Source of the DNA: Micromonospora acroterricola
GTDB taxonomy: Bacteria > Actinomycetota > Actinomycetes > Mycobacteriales > Micromonosporaceae
NCBI RefSeq assembly: GCF_003172955.1
Contig: NZ_QGKR01000212.1
Location: forward strand, 1 to 35,252
Direction: 5' to 3'
DNA length: 35,252 nucleotides
A model generated the notes under the pieces. That model ran no database searches. It saw only the letters and a list, made by a program, of their open reading frames with translations, and was not told where the DNA came from. Within the stretch, counting starts at the first letter, position 1, and the number at the start of each line of letters is the position of its first letter. The position numbers and the translations under genes are program-made. Below, in pieces: positions 15,021 to 22,528 of the stretch.

Positions 15021-16199
15021 ATGGTGGACGCGCCGGACGTGGTGTCGCGTGCGCTGCGCGAGGCCCCGCCCGACCAGCTGGCGGAGGCCGCGGACCGGGC
15101 GATCCGCTCGACGCTGGGCGCGGTGCGCACCGACGTGTTCGTCGCCGACTACCGGATCAGCGGTCTGTGGCCGGTGCTCGACCCGGACCTGCCGGCGGCC
15201 GGGTTCCTGGCCTGTCACACCGTGGCGCAGCGCTGTTTCAGCAGCCAGCAACCGGTGCACGACATCGCCAAGGACGGTCCGTGCCGGCTCTACCTGCCAC
15301 TGACGGTGTGGGGGGAGCGGCTGGGTGTGCTGCTGATCGAGCTGCCCACCACGCCCGGCCCCACCGTCACCGGCGTCGCCACCGACATCGCGGGCATCCT
15401 CGGCGTCGCCATGCGGGCCGCGGACCGGGAGACCGACCGGTACCGGCGGGCCCGACGCCGCGAGCGGCTCAGCATGGCCGCCGAGATGCAGTGGGACCTG
15501 CTGCCCGGGCGCAGCGTCGCGCACCGCGCTTTCCACCTGGCGGGTCAGCTGGAACCGGCGTACACGGTGGGTGGGGACCACTTCGACTGGTCCCTGGACG
15601 GCGACCGGCTCACCGTGACGGTCCTCAACGGGGAGGGCAGCGGCCTGGCCGCGTCGCTGCTCACCGCGGTCACCGTCAACGCGATGCGCAACGCGCGCCG
15701 CTCCGGAGGTGGTCTGGTGGAGCAGGCGGAGCTGGCGTCGGACACGGTCTTCTACCAGCACCGGGGTCGCCGGCACGTGGCGACGCTGCTGCTGGAGCTG
15801 GACAGCGGCACCGGGCGGGTGCGGGCGGTCGACGCCGGCTCGCCGCGGATGTTCCGGCTGCGCGGGGCGGCGGTCGAGCCGGTGAAGCTGGAGCAGCAGC
15901 TGCCGCTGGGCATGTTCGCCGAGACCCGCTACGAGGTGGAGGAGTTCCAGCTCGAGCCGGGTGACCGTGTCTTCGTGGTCAGCGACGGGGTGTGGGCCGC
16001 GGAGCCCGCGGGTCAGGAGCCGTACGGGCAGCGGGTGCTGGCGCGTTCCCTGCGTGCCACGCGGTTGCAGCCGGCGACCGAGGCGGTTGGTACGGTGATG
16101 CGCGAACTGCATGCCTACCTGGTGGATTCCGATCTTCGCGACGACGCCGTGGTGGTCTGTTTGGACTGGCACGGCCCGCGTGATCCGGACGGCGGGTGA
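15021..16199 (+). CDS. PP2C/SpoIIE-type serine/threonine phosphatase with N-terminal sensor domain
   Basis: A 392-residue RsbU-like protein. Residues about 20-145 form a GAF-like sensor (VRTDVFVADYRISGLWPVL ... LPLTVWGERLGVLLIEL). Residues about 160-385 form the SpoIIE phosphatase: AAEMQWDLLP, GGDHFDW, GEGSGLAASLLTAV, DAGSPRMFRL, VSDGVW and DDAVVVCLD. The metal-binding aspartates are retained (GGDHFDW, DGVW, DDAVV). The usual GGDYYD is changed and the usual DAGHPPP is DAGSPRM. Such proteins release anti-anti-sigma factors from phosphorylation. No sigma or anti-sigma gene is adjacent, so its partner is unknown. ATG 15021 has GGAGAGG upstream. Confidence 0.85.
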   Translation: MVDAPDVVSRALREAPPDQLAEAADRAIRSTLGAVRTDVFVADYRISGLWPVLDPDLPAAGFLACHTVAQRCFSSQQPVHDIAKDGPCRLYLPLTVWGERLGVLLIELPTTPGPTVTGVATDIAGILGVAMRAADRETDRYRRARRRERLSMAAEMQWDLLPGRSVAHRAFHLAGQLEPAYTVGGDHFDWSLDGDRLTVTVLNGEGSGLAASLLTAVTVNAMRNARRSGGGLVEQAELASDTVFYQHRGRRHVATLLLELDSGTGRVRAVDAGSPRMFRLRGAAVEPVKLEQQLPLGMFAETRYEVEEFQLEPGDRVFVVSDGVWAAEPAGQEPYGQRVLARSLRATRLQPATEAVGTVMRELHAYLVDSDLRDDAVVVCLDWHGPRDPDGG

Positions 16200-16255
16200 A
16201 AGTCGTCCAGGATCCGGTGGGCGGGCACCAGCGCGACGACGGCAGGGGACATCAG

Positions 16256-16723
16256 GTGGAGCGACCTGCGGATCTCGCCTCGGCGATCGACGCGGCCGCC
16301 GAGACGCTGATCGCCGTCCTCGAGTCGGCCGCGTCGCGGCACCAGGTGCCGCCGACCCAGTTGCGGGTCCTGATGCTGATCAGCAGCCGGGCGGAGACCA
16401 ACGTCAACCGGCTGGCGGAGCTGCTGGACGTGGTGCCCTCCTCGGCCAGCCGGCTCTGTGACCGCCTGGAGGCGACGGGGTTGCTGCGCCGGGTGGCCGA
16501 TCCGCGGGACCGGCGGGAGGTGCGGTTGGTGCCGACCGCCGCCGCGCAGACGCTGCTGGGGGAGCTGGCCGAGCGGCGCCAGCGTGCGGTGCAGGCGGTG
16601 CTGGACCGGATGCCGTCGCGTGCGCAGCACGATCTGCTGGTGGCGTTGCTCGCGTTCGGCCGGGCGGCGACGACGCAGGCCGTCCCGGAGCAGCAGACCG
16701 ACACGGCGGTCCGGACGGCCTGA
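16256..16723 (+). CDS. MarR-family transcriptional regulator
   Basis: A 155-residue winged-helix protein. The recognition region is clear: PPTQLRVLMLISSR, NVNRLAELLDVVPSSASRLCDRLEATGLLRRVADPRDRREVRLVPT (wing). GTG 16256 with AGGGGAC 6-7 nt upstream is preferred and gives a normal MarR length. GTG 16196 overlaps the phosphatase stop as GTGA and would add 20 non-conserved residues. Either way the gene is probably translated from the phosphatase transcript. A palindrome-rich region with TCCTAGGA lies just downstream (16744-16782). Confidence 0.85.
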   Translation: MERPADLASAIDAAAETLIAVLESAASRHQVPPTQLRVLMLISSRAETNVNRLAELLDVVPSSASRLCDRLEATGLLRRVADPRDRREVRLVPTAAAQTLLGELAERRQRAVQAVLDRMPSRAQHDLLVALLAFGRAATTQAVPEQQTDTAVRTA

Positions 16724-16743
16724 ACCGGCCGGCTCGGTCTTCC

Positions 16744-16782
16744 ACTAGTATCCTAGGACGCTCTACGCGTGGTGATCCACGC
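16744..16782. promoter_or_regulatory. Cluster of palindromes after the MarR gene
   Basis: ACTAGT (16744-16749), TCCTAGGA (16751-16758) and an inverted repeat GCGTGG-TGAT-CCACGC (16767-16782) lie within 39 bp. CTAG is rare in GC-rich actinobacterial genomes, so two copies 8 nt apart are noteworthy. They may be a regulator-binding site (MarR proteins often bind CCTAGG-like dyads), and the hairpin may be a terminator. Inference only. Confidence 0.35.
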
Positions 16783-16847
16783 CACAGTGCTGCCAGGGCC
16801 GCACCAAGGAGCACGCGGCGGCACCCGGAGCGCGGGCGGGAGCCCGA

Positions 16848-16853
16848 TATAGT
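16848..16853 (+). promoter_or_regulatory. Candidate -10 (TATAGT) for the phosphatidyltransferase operon
   Basis: TATAGT stands out in a GC-rich gap, 165 nt before the start at 17019. No clear -35. A transcript from here would have a leader of about 160 nt that contains the hairpin at 16869-16897. Confidence 0.4.
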
Positions 16854-16868
16854 GGCAGCGCACTCAGC

Positions 16869-16897
16869 CGGCCCGTGATCATCGAGATCGCGGGCCG
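16869..16897 (+). promoter_or_regulatory. Leader hairpin upstream of the phosphatidyltransferase gene
   Basis: CGGCCCG (16869-16875) pairs with CGGGCCG (16891-16897), extended by one U-G and by GATC with GATC, leaving a 5-nt loop ATCGA. That makes about 12 pairs just after the predicted transcription start. It could be a transcript-stabilising or regulatory leader; no known riboswitch is recognised. Confidence 0.35.
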
Positions 16898-17018
16898 CGT
16901 CAGGGGAGGTCCCGTCCGGGGCCGCAGGGGAGCCGGCGGTGGCCGGCCCGACAGCGCGTACGACATCCGCCGCGCCCGACGTCGACCGGGCGCCGGAGCG
17001 TGCCGCGGAGGAGGTTCG

Positions 17019-17651
17019 GTGTCGCGTCGGCCGGCTCGGGCAGAGCATCCGCGAGTCACCGGCGATCAGACCCCCGGTGACCAGGTGCTCACCCTGCCCA
17101 ACCTGATCAGCTTCGGGCGGCTGCTGGGCGTGCCGCTCTTCCTGTACCTCTTCCTGGTGGCCCGGGCCGACGTGGCGGCGGTCGTCGTGCTGGCCATCGG
17201 CGGCACGACCGACTGGGTCGACGGCTGGATCGCCCGCCGGCTGCGCCAGGTGAGCCGGCTCGGGGAGCTGCTCGACCCGCTCGCCGACCGGCTCTACATC
17301 CTCGCCACGCTGATCGCGTTCACCGCCCGGGAGGTGGTGCCGTGGCAGTTCACCGCGGCGCTGCTGGCCCGGGAGCTGCTGCTGCTCGGCTCGCTGGCGG
17401 TGCTGCGCCGCTACGGGTACGGGCCGCCGCCGGTGCACTACGTGGGCAAGACCGCCACGTTCCTGCTGCTCGCCGCGTTCCCGGTGCTGCTGCTGGCCAC
17501 CGCCTCGACCAGTGTGGAGACGGCGGCCGCCGCGATCGGCTGGGGGCTGGCCTGGTGGGGCCTGGTGCTCTACTGGGTGGCCGGTGGGATGTACGTGGTG
17601 CAGGCCGCACGGCTGGTCCGTGCGGCGCGCGGCCCGGGGGCGGCGGCGTGA
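17019..17651 (+). CDS. CDP-alcohol phosphatidyltransferase (PgsA2-like)
   Basis: A membrane enzyme that transfers a phosphatidyl group from CDP-diacylglycerol to an alcohol. Its 210 residues keep the complete catalytic signature D65-x2-D68-G69-x2-A72-R73-x8-G82-x3-D86-x3-D90, with several hydrophobic helices on either side. The position matches Rv1822 (pgsA2) in M. tuberculosis, named for phosphatidylglycerophosphate synthesis, but the substrate cannot be settled by sequence alone. GTG 17019 is chosen because GGAGGAGG ends 4 nt upstream and the conserved TLPNLISFGRL follows soon after. It overlaps the DUF881 gene as GTGA. Confidence 0.88.
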   Translation: MSRRPARAEHPRVTGDQTPGDQVLTLPNLISFGRLLGVPLFLYLFLVARADVAAVVVLAIGGTTDWVDGWIARRLRQVSRLGELLDPLADRLYILATLIAFTAREVVPWQFTAALLARELLLLGSLAVLRRYGYGPPPVHYVGKTATFLLLAAFPVLLLATASTSVETAAAAIGWGLAWWGLVLYWVAGGMYVVQAARLVRAARGPGAAA

Positions 17652-18589
17652 GCGCGCCGAAGCCCGGGGGCAGCCGGTCGGAGCGGGTGTACGCCCCGGA
17701 CTTCCTCACCGAACTGTTCCGCAACCCGCTGGACCCGGGATACGCCGACGCGGCGGCTGCCAGGCGGTCGCGGCCGGCCGAGGCGCCGCAGGGGTGGCGC
17801 TCCTGGTCGGCGCGCTCGGTCAGCCTGATCGTGGTGGTGGTGCTGGGTTTCCTCTTTGCGGTCGCCTACCGGCAGACCATGGCGGACGAGCCGGGCCGCA
17901 GCCAGGCCCGCTCGGGGCTGGTCGCGCAGATAAAGGATCGCGTGAGCGAGACCGACCGGTTGTCGACGCGCGCGGACCAGTTGCGCGAGGAGGTCGGCCG
18001 GCAGCGGGACGCCGCGTTGAGCGGGTCGGCCGCCGCGCGGCTGCGGGACCTGGAGGCGGGCACGGGGCTGGGGCGGGTGCGCGGCGACGGTGTGGTGGTG
18101 CGGTTGGCGGACGCGACGGGCAACGCGGACGCGGTGACCGGCGCGGGTGCGGGGCCGTCCCGGGTGCTCTACAGCGACCTGCAGGGGGTGGCGAACGCGT
18201 TGTGGAGCGCGGGTGCGGAGGCGATCGCCATCAACGGGCAGCGGTTGACCGCGACGTCGACGATCCGGTTGGCCGGTGAGGCGATCCTGGTGGACTTCCG
18301 GCCGGTGATGGGGCCCTACGAGGTGTCGGCGATCGGTCCGGGTTCGTTGCGGCGCAAGTTCGAGGACAGCCGGAACGCGGATCTGATGCGGGAGGTCGCG
18401 CAGAAGACCGGTCTGTCGTTCGGTGTGCGGGAGGCGGACGACCTCACCCTGCCGGCGGCGCCGGAGCCGCAGCTACGCTACGCCAAGCCGCCGGTCAGTC
18501 CGAGCCCTTCCGCGTCGGGTGTCCGGTCCGGCAGTCCCGGGTCGTCGGGTTCTCCGGCGACCGTTAGCCCCTCCGGAGGTGGCCGATGA
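17648..18589 (+). CDS. DUF881 family membrane protein (first copy)
   Basis: A 313-residue, single-pass protein with a cytoplasmic N-terminal tail, a membrane segment near 57-75 (SVSLIVVVVLGFLFAVAY), a coiled coil (QIKDRVSETDRLSTRADQLREEV), the DUF881 domain (about 120-270, with RVLYSDLQGVANALWSAGAEAIAINGQRL) and a Ser/Pro-rich tail. It is the equivalent of M. tuberculosis Rv1823. The family is thought to act at the cell envelope or with division and sporulation machinery, but the activity is unknown. GTG 17648 overlaps the upstream stop, and the 3' end overlaps the next gene as ATGA. Confidence 0.88.
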   Translation: MSAPKPGGSRSERVYAPDFLTELFRNPLDPGYADAAAARRSRPAEAPQGWRSWSARSVSLIVVVVLGFLFAVAYRQTMADEPGRSQARSGLVAQIKDRVSETDRLSTRADQLREEVGRQRDAALSGSAAARLRDLEAGTGLGRVRGDGVVVRLADATGNADAVTGAGAGPSRVLYSDLQGVANALWSAGAEAIAINGQRLTATSTIRLAGEAILVDFRPVMGPYEVSAIGPGSLRRKFEDSRNADLMREVAQKTGLSFGVREADDLTLPAAPEPQLRYAKPPVSPSPSASGVRSGSPGSSGSPATVSPSGGGR

Positions 18590-18918
18590 TCGCGGTGCTG
18601 GCGTTGCTCGCCGGTGTGGTGCTCGGTGTGTGGCTCGATCCCACGGTGCCGGCGGCGTTGCAGCCGTACCTGCCGATCGCGGTGGTGGCCGCGTTGGACG
18701 CGGTGTTCGGTGGCGTGCGCGCGAAGCTGGACCGGATCTTCGACGACAAGCAGTTCGTGGTGTCGTTCATCTCGAACGTGCTGGTGGCGGGTCTGATCGT
18801 CTATCTCGGTGACCAGTTGGGGGTGGGCGGGCAGTTGTCCACCGGTGTGGTGGTCGTGCTCGGTGTTCGGATCTTCGGGAACGTGGCGGCGATCCGTCGG
18901 CACCTGTTCCGGGCGTAG
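18586..18918 (+). CDS. sbp: Small basic protein, Sbp family (DUF1290)
   Basis: A 110-residue membrane protein with three hydrophobic segments (MIAVLALLAGVVLGVWL, LPIAVVAALDAVFGG, FISNVLVAGLIVYLGD) and the signature FGGVRAKLDRIFDDKQF. It matches the family of Bacillus subtilis sbp and M. tuberculosis Rv1824, found near division or septum genes in Gram-positive bacteria. GGAGGTGG precedes ATG 18586, which overlaps the DUF881 stop. Its place between two DUF881 genes suggests the three products assemble together; that is inference. Confidence 0.9.
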   Translation: MIAVLALLAGVVLGVWLDPTVPAALQPYLPIAVVAALDAVFGGVRAKLDRIFDDKQFVVSFISNVLVAGLIVYLGDQLGVGGQLSTGVVVVLGVRIFGNVAAIRRHLFRA

Positions 18919-18929
18919 GTTTGACAGCG

Positions 18930-19916
18930 ATGAGCGACGAGCAGACCGAGACGGGTACGGGGTGGCCGCAGCCGGCGGGTCCGGTGCGGCCGGGTGGGCC
19001 GGCGGGTGAGCCGGATCCGCGGCCGGATGCGCCGGACCCGGACGAGTTGAGCCCGTTGGCGCCACAGGTGCCGGCGGAGCGGGAGCCGGCCGAGGATTCC
19101 GGGGTGGCGCGGGTCGACGAGGGCGCGACGGTGGACCTGAGCGGTGTGTCGCCGTCGGGCGGGTCGGCGGCGTCGGTCGAGGAGCCGGCGACGCCGGTGA
19201 CGTCGGCTGCCCGGGGTCGGTTCCGGATGAGCACGGCCGGTGTGATGATCGTGGCGCTGTTGGCGTTGCTGGGTTTCACGCTGGTGGTGCAGTTCAAGAC
19301 GACGTCGACGGATCCGACGCTGGGGGCGACGCGTCAGGAGGACCTGGTGCGGATCCTGTCGGATCTGGATGCCCGGGAGAACCGGTTGCAGCAGGACATC
19401 CGGGCGTTGGAGGACAGCCAGCGGCAGTTGCGCTCGGGTGAGCAGGGTCGTCAGGCGGCGTTGGACGAGGCGACGCGGCGGGCGGACGAGCTGGGCATCC
19501 TGGCGGGTACGTTGCCGGCGGTGGGGCCGGGTCTGACGGTGCAGTTCGAGAGCGGTGGTAAGCCGATCTCGGCGAACCAGGTGCTGGACGCGGTGCAGGA
19601 GCTGCGGGGCGCGGGCGCGGAGGCGATGCAGATCTCCGGCGGTGACCGGGCGACGGTGCGGATCATCGCGTCGACGTTCTTCCTGGATGGCGAGAACGGG
19701 ACGCTGGTGGTGGAGGGGCGTCGTTTGGTGGCGCCGTACACGATCACGGTGATCGGTGACCCGGCGACGATGCGCACGGCGTTGAACATTCCTGGTGGGG
19801 TGGTCGCTTCGGTCCAGGGTGTCGGCGGTAACGTGACTCTTGAGGAGCGTGGGGTTGTCGAGGTTTCGGCGCTGCACGCGCCGATCAAGCTGGAACACGC
19901 CCGTCCGGTCTCCTGA
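18930..19916 (+). CDS. DUF881 family membrane protein (second copy)
   Basis: A 328-residue protein: about 100 residues of Pro/Gly/Glu-rich disordered cytoplasmic tail, a membrane segment near 102-122 (AGVMIVALLALLGFTLVVQF), a coiled coil (DLDARENRLQQDIRALEDSQ) and a DUF881 domain (about 190-320) with LDAVQELRGAGAEAMQISGGD. It is the equivalent of Rv1825. It differs from the first copy by its longer N-terminal tail and lack of a C-terminal one. ATG 18930 is preferred; TTG 18921 is an alternative, and only a weak AGGT lies upstream. Confidence 0.87.
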   Translation: MSDEQTETGTGWPQPAGPVRPGGPAGEPDPRPDAPDPDELSPLAPQVPAEREPAEDSGVARVDEGATVDLSGVSPSGGSAASVEEPATPVTSAARGRFRMSTAGVMIVALLALLGFTLVVQFKTTSTDPTLGATRQEDLVRILSDLDARENRLQQDIRALEDSQRQLRSGEQGRQAALDEATRRADELGILAGTLPAVGPGLTVQFESGGKPISANQVLDAVQELRGAGAEAMQISGGDRATVRIIASTFFLDGENGTLVVEGRRLVAPYTITVIGDPATMRTALNIPGGVVASVQGVGGNVTLEERGVVEVSALHAPIKLEHARPVS

Positions 19917-19976
19917 CCGGCGCGGCCGCGCCGGGCCCGGGTGGTCCGGGGCACCGATGGATGAAGGACGCGTCTG

Positions 19977-20357
19977 GTGATTCCCGAGGATCTGCGATAC
20001 ACCGCCGAGCACGAGTGGGTGGCGGGTGACGGCACCGGTTCGGTTCGGGTCGGCATCACGCACTTCGCGCAGGACGCGTTGGGCGACATCGTGTACGTGC
20101 AGTTGCCGGAGCCGGGTGCGGTGGTTGCGGCCGGTGACTCGTTGGGTGAGATCGAGTCGACCAAGAGCGTGTCGGAGATCTACGCGCCGGTGGCCGGTAC
20201 GGTGGCGGCGCGCAACGATGCGTTGGGTGACACGCCGGAGCTGATCAACACGGAGCCGTATGGTGCGGGTTGGTTGGTGGAGATCACCCCGAATGATCCG
20301 ACGGCGACGGACGGGTTGCTGACGGCGGCCGCGTACCGCAAGATCACCGAAGGCTGA
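19977..20357 (+). CDS. gcvH: Glycine cleavage system H protein
   Basis: The lipoyl carrier of the glycine cleavage system, shuttling the aminomethyl group from P to T protein. It has 126 residues, the usual size. The lipoylated Lys63 lies in the GEIESTKSVSEIYAPVAG motif, and VGITHFAQDALGDIVYV is typical. GTG 19977 has GAAGGA upstream. It keeps the position of Rv1826. gcvP is 9 kb downstream in the same direction, and gcvT is not in the window. No glycine riboswitch precedes this gene, unlike gcvP. Confidence 0.95.
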   Translation: MIPEDLRYTAEHEWVAGDGTGSVRVGITHFAQDALGDIVYVQLPEPGAVVAAGDSLGEIESTKSVSEIYAPVAGTVAARNDALGDTPELINTEPYGAGWLVEITPNDPTATDGLLTAAAYRKITEG

Positions 20358-20398
20358 GTGTGCTTGATCCGGCGTGCGGGATGTCTGCGCGCGTCCGG

Positions 20399-20427
20399 TT
20401 GCCCTGCATTTCGGCGCTGGCTAGGCT
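20399..20427 (+). promoter_or_regulatory. Predicted promoter for garA
   Basis: TTGCCC (20399-20404) and TAGGCT (20422-20427) are separated by exactly 17 nt, a good match to an actinobacterial housekeeping promoter. Transcription would start near 20434, about 140 nt before garA. Confidence 0.5.
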
Positions 20428-20493
20428 CGCCCAGTCGACCGAGAACCCAATAGTTGAGCGTTGCGGAATTGCCTTCCCGGGCACGGGGAGCCA

Positions 20494-20521
20494 GCCGCCG
20501 GGTGTTCAAGTGCCCGGCGGC
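20494..20521 (+). promoter_or_regulatory. Hairpin in the garA leader
   Basis: GCCGCCGGG (20494-20502) pairs perfectly with CCCGGCGGC (20513-20521) around a 10-nt loop, 50 nt before the garA start and downstream of the predicted promoter. It may be a leader structure or a terminator for read-through from gcvH. Confidence 0.35.
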
Positions 20522-20571
20522 CAGACCCGCCATTACCCGACGCCGACCGAACAGATCCGTGAGGTGGTCCC

Positions 20572-21024
20572 ATGACGCGCCCAGACGACGAGTTCCCCCC
20601 GCTCGACGTCACTTCGACGCTCAATCTCGGTTCGCTCGACGAAGTGCTGGAGGGGCCGGACACCGATGTGGTGCCGAGCCGGATGTCCGGTTCGTTGCCG
20701 CCGGGTATGGCGCTGCTGGTGGTTCGTCGCGGCCCGAATGCGGGTGCCCGGTTCCTGTTGGACCACGATGTGACAACGAGTGGCCGGCACCCGGACAGTG
20801 ACATCTTCCTCGACGACGTGACGGTGTCACGGCGGCACGCGGAGTTCCACCGTGATGGTGGGACGTTCACGGTGCGGGACGTGGGCAGCCTCAACGGCAC
20901 GTACGTGAATCGTGAGCGGGTCGAGGCGGCCACGTTGAGCAATGGTGACGAGGTTCAGATCGGCAAGTTCCGGGTGGTGTTCATCGCCGGTCCGCGCCCG
21001 GAGGAGGAGGCCGGCCGGGGGTGA
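20572..21024 (+). CDS. garA: FHA-domain regulator of central metabolism (GarA/OdhI homologue)
   Basis: A 150-residue protein. The C-terminal FHA domain (about 45-140) binds phosphothreonine through G71-R72, S86-R87-R88-H89 and N108 (SLNGTYVN). The N-terminal tail carries DVTSTLNLG, corresponding to the ETTS segment phosphorylated by PknB/PknG in GarA and OdhI (established for those proteins). Those regulate 2-oxoglutarate dehydrogenase and glutamate metabolism, being switched off when phosphorylated. Here the usual tandem threonines are T14-S15-T16, so the phosphorylated residue may differ. ATG 20572 follows GAGGTGG. The 3' end overlaps the next gene as GTGA. Confidence 0.9.
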   Translation: MTRPDDEFPPLDVTSTLNLGSLDEVLEGPDTDVVPSRMSGSLPPGMALLVVRRGPNAGARFLLDHDVTTSGRHPDSDIFLDDVTVSRRHAEFHRDGGTFTVRDVGSLNGTYVNRERVEAATLSNGDEVQIGKFRVVFIAGPRPEEEAGRG

Positions 21025-21776
21025 ACGAGCCTGCGGCCTCCACGCCACCCGGGGCGGCCCGGTCCCAGCCGCTGATGAGCATCGGTGAGGTGCTGGGGCA
21101 GTTGCGGGTGGATTTCCCGGACACGACGATTTCGAAGCTGCGGTTCCTCGAGGCCGAGGGGCTGGTCGAGCCGCAGCGGACGGCGGCGGGTTACCGGAAG
21201 TACAGCTGGGACGACGTGGCGCGGTTGCGGTTCGTGCTGACCGCGCAGCGGGACAGGTACCTGCCGTTGCGGGTGATCCGTGAGCAGTTGGCGCAGTGGG
21301 ACTCGTCCGGTGAGCAGCCGGAGCGGTCGCGGCCGGCGCTGGTCGCGGTGGGGCCCGACGGTGCGGTGCCGGGTCGGGAGTCGGCGGAGCCGGCCGAGTC
21401 GTCGCAGGTGCGGCTCGGCCGGGCCGATCTTGTCGCGCGTAGTGGGATCGACGAGTCGACGCTGGCCGAGTTGGAGCGGCTCGGTGTCGTGGTGTCGGAT
21501 CCGCCGGGGTGGTATGACGCGGATGCGTTGATCATCGCTTCGGCGGTGGCGGGTCTGGCGGCGTACGGGTTGGAGCCGCGTCACCTGCGGGGTTACCGGA
21601 CGGCGGCGGACCGTGAGGTCGGTTTGTTCGCGCAGTTGGTGGCGCCGTTGGCGCGGCAGAGTGATCCGGCGGCACGGGCGCGGGCGGCGGAGACGGCGCG
21701 GGAGTTGGTGGCGTTGTCGGAGCAGTTGCACGCGGCGTTGGTGCGGGTGGGTCTGCGGTCGACGTTGGGTCGGTGA
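21021..21776 (+). CDS. ftsR: MerR-family regulator, FtsR-like
   Basis: A 251-residue protein with an N-terminal MerR helix-turn-helix (about 18-95: SIGEVLGQLRVDFPDTTISKLRFLEAEGLVEPQRTAAGYRKY) and a longer C-terminal domain (about 130-245: LARSGIDESTLAELERLGV). Its place after garA matches Rv1828 and the C. glutamicum FtsR gene, whose product activates ftsZ. By synteny the same role is likely here, though no target can be seen in this window. A Gly/Pro/Ser-rich linker (about 95-125) joins the domains. GTG 21021 overlaps garA. Confidence 0.85.
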   Translation: MNEPAASTPPGAARSQPLMSIGEVLGQLRVDFPDTTISKLRFLEAEGLVEPQRTAAGYRKYSWDDVARLRFVLTAQRDRYLPLRVIREQLAQWDSSGEQPERSRPALVAVGPDGAVPGRESAEPAESSQVRLGRADLVARSGIDESTLAELERLGVVVSDPPGWYDADALIIASAVAGLAAYGLEPRHLRGYRTAADREVGLFAQLVAPLARQSDPAARARAAETARELVALSEQLHAALVRVGLRSTLGR

Positions 21777-21842
21777 GGGTTCCCGGCGGGCGGTGGCTGA
21801 GCGGAAAGATCTCCCTCGGGAAGCGTGCCGTAGGCTTGCCGG

Positions 21843-21852
21843 GGTAACCCCT
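21843..21852 (+). promoter_or_regulatory. GGTAACCCCT motif upstream of the DUF151 gene (copy 1)
   Basis: GGTAACCCCT sits inside GGGGTAACCCC (21841-21851), a palindrome except for its centre. The same 10-mer occurs at 22529-22538 before the second MerR gene. TAGGCT (21832-21837) just upstream could be a -10. A regulator shared by the two genes is possible. Confidence 0.35.
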
Positions 21853-21961
21853 TTCTGGCGCGGGCGTGGTGCTGTAGCGCATGGGACGGCCGTGTCGCGG
21901 TCCGTGTACCGTGCAGGGAAGGGCGCGGTGCGGCGTAGGTGACAACGACACGGAGGCGGCG

Positions 21962-22426
21962 GTGCGCGAGCTGAGCGTGGTCGGAGTTCGGGTGGAGCTG
22001 CCCAGCAACCAGCCGATCGTCCTGCTCAGGGAGGTCGAGGGCGACCGCTATCTGCCGATCTGGATCGGCGCGGTCGAGGCCACGGCTATCGCTTATGAGC
22101 AGCAGGGGGTCAAGCCGGCCCGACCGTTGACGCATGATCTTCTGCGGGACGTGTTGGCGGCGTTGAAGGCGCCTCTGCAGGCGGTGGAGATCACCGAGCT
22201 GAAGGAGAACGTCTTCTACGCGGATCTGTTGATCGGTGACGGGGTGCGGGTGTCGGCGCGGCCGAGCGATTCGATCGCGTTGGCGTTGCGTGTCGGTGCG
22301 CCGATTCGTTGTGCCGAGCAGGTCCTCAGCGAGGCGGGGATCGTCATCCCGGATGAGCAGGAGGACGAGGTGGAGAAGTTCCGCGAGTTCCTGGAGCAGG
22401 TGCGTCCGGAGGACTTCGCGGGCTGA
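21962..22426 (+). CDS. DUF151 (bifunctional nuclease family) protein
   Basis: A 154-residue protein of the DUF151 family: VRELSVVGVRVELPSNQPIVLL, YLPIWIGAVEATAIAYEQQG, PRPLTHDLL-like segment (ARPLTHDLLRDVLAAL), ELKENVFYADLLI, and ARPSDSIALALRVGAPI. Members are named 'bifunctional nuclease' after a plant RNase/DNase; nuclease activity in actinobacteria is not established. It is the equivalent of Rv1829. GTG 21962 has GGAGG (21952-21956) 5 nt upstream. The frame stays open to 21881, but that extension is low complexity. Confidence 0.88.
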   Translation: MRELSVVGVRVELPSNQPIVLLREVEGDRYLPIWIGAVEATAIAYEQQGVKPARPLTHDLLRDVLAALKAPLQAVEITELKENVFYADLLIGDGVRVSARPSDSIALALRVGAPIRCAEQVLSEAGIVIPDEQEDEVEKFREFLEQVRPEDFAG

Positions 22427-22528
22427 GTCGGGTTGGCCGGCTCCGTCGGGCGTCACTGTGGGTCATACCGGGACGCCGTTGGTGATCTTTCTTGGTGGCT
22501 GCGCGGCGTGTCGCGTCGGTTCCTCCGT

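Noticed and set aside
13122..16172. Upstream extension of the minus-strand frame ending at 12909 into a 1087-codon protein
   Set aside because: Only the last 70 codons look like a gene and they have a strong ribosome site. The rest is antisense to the stress protein region and to the + strand methyltransferase and phosphatase genes.
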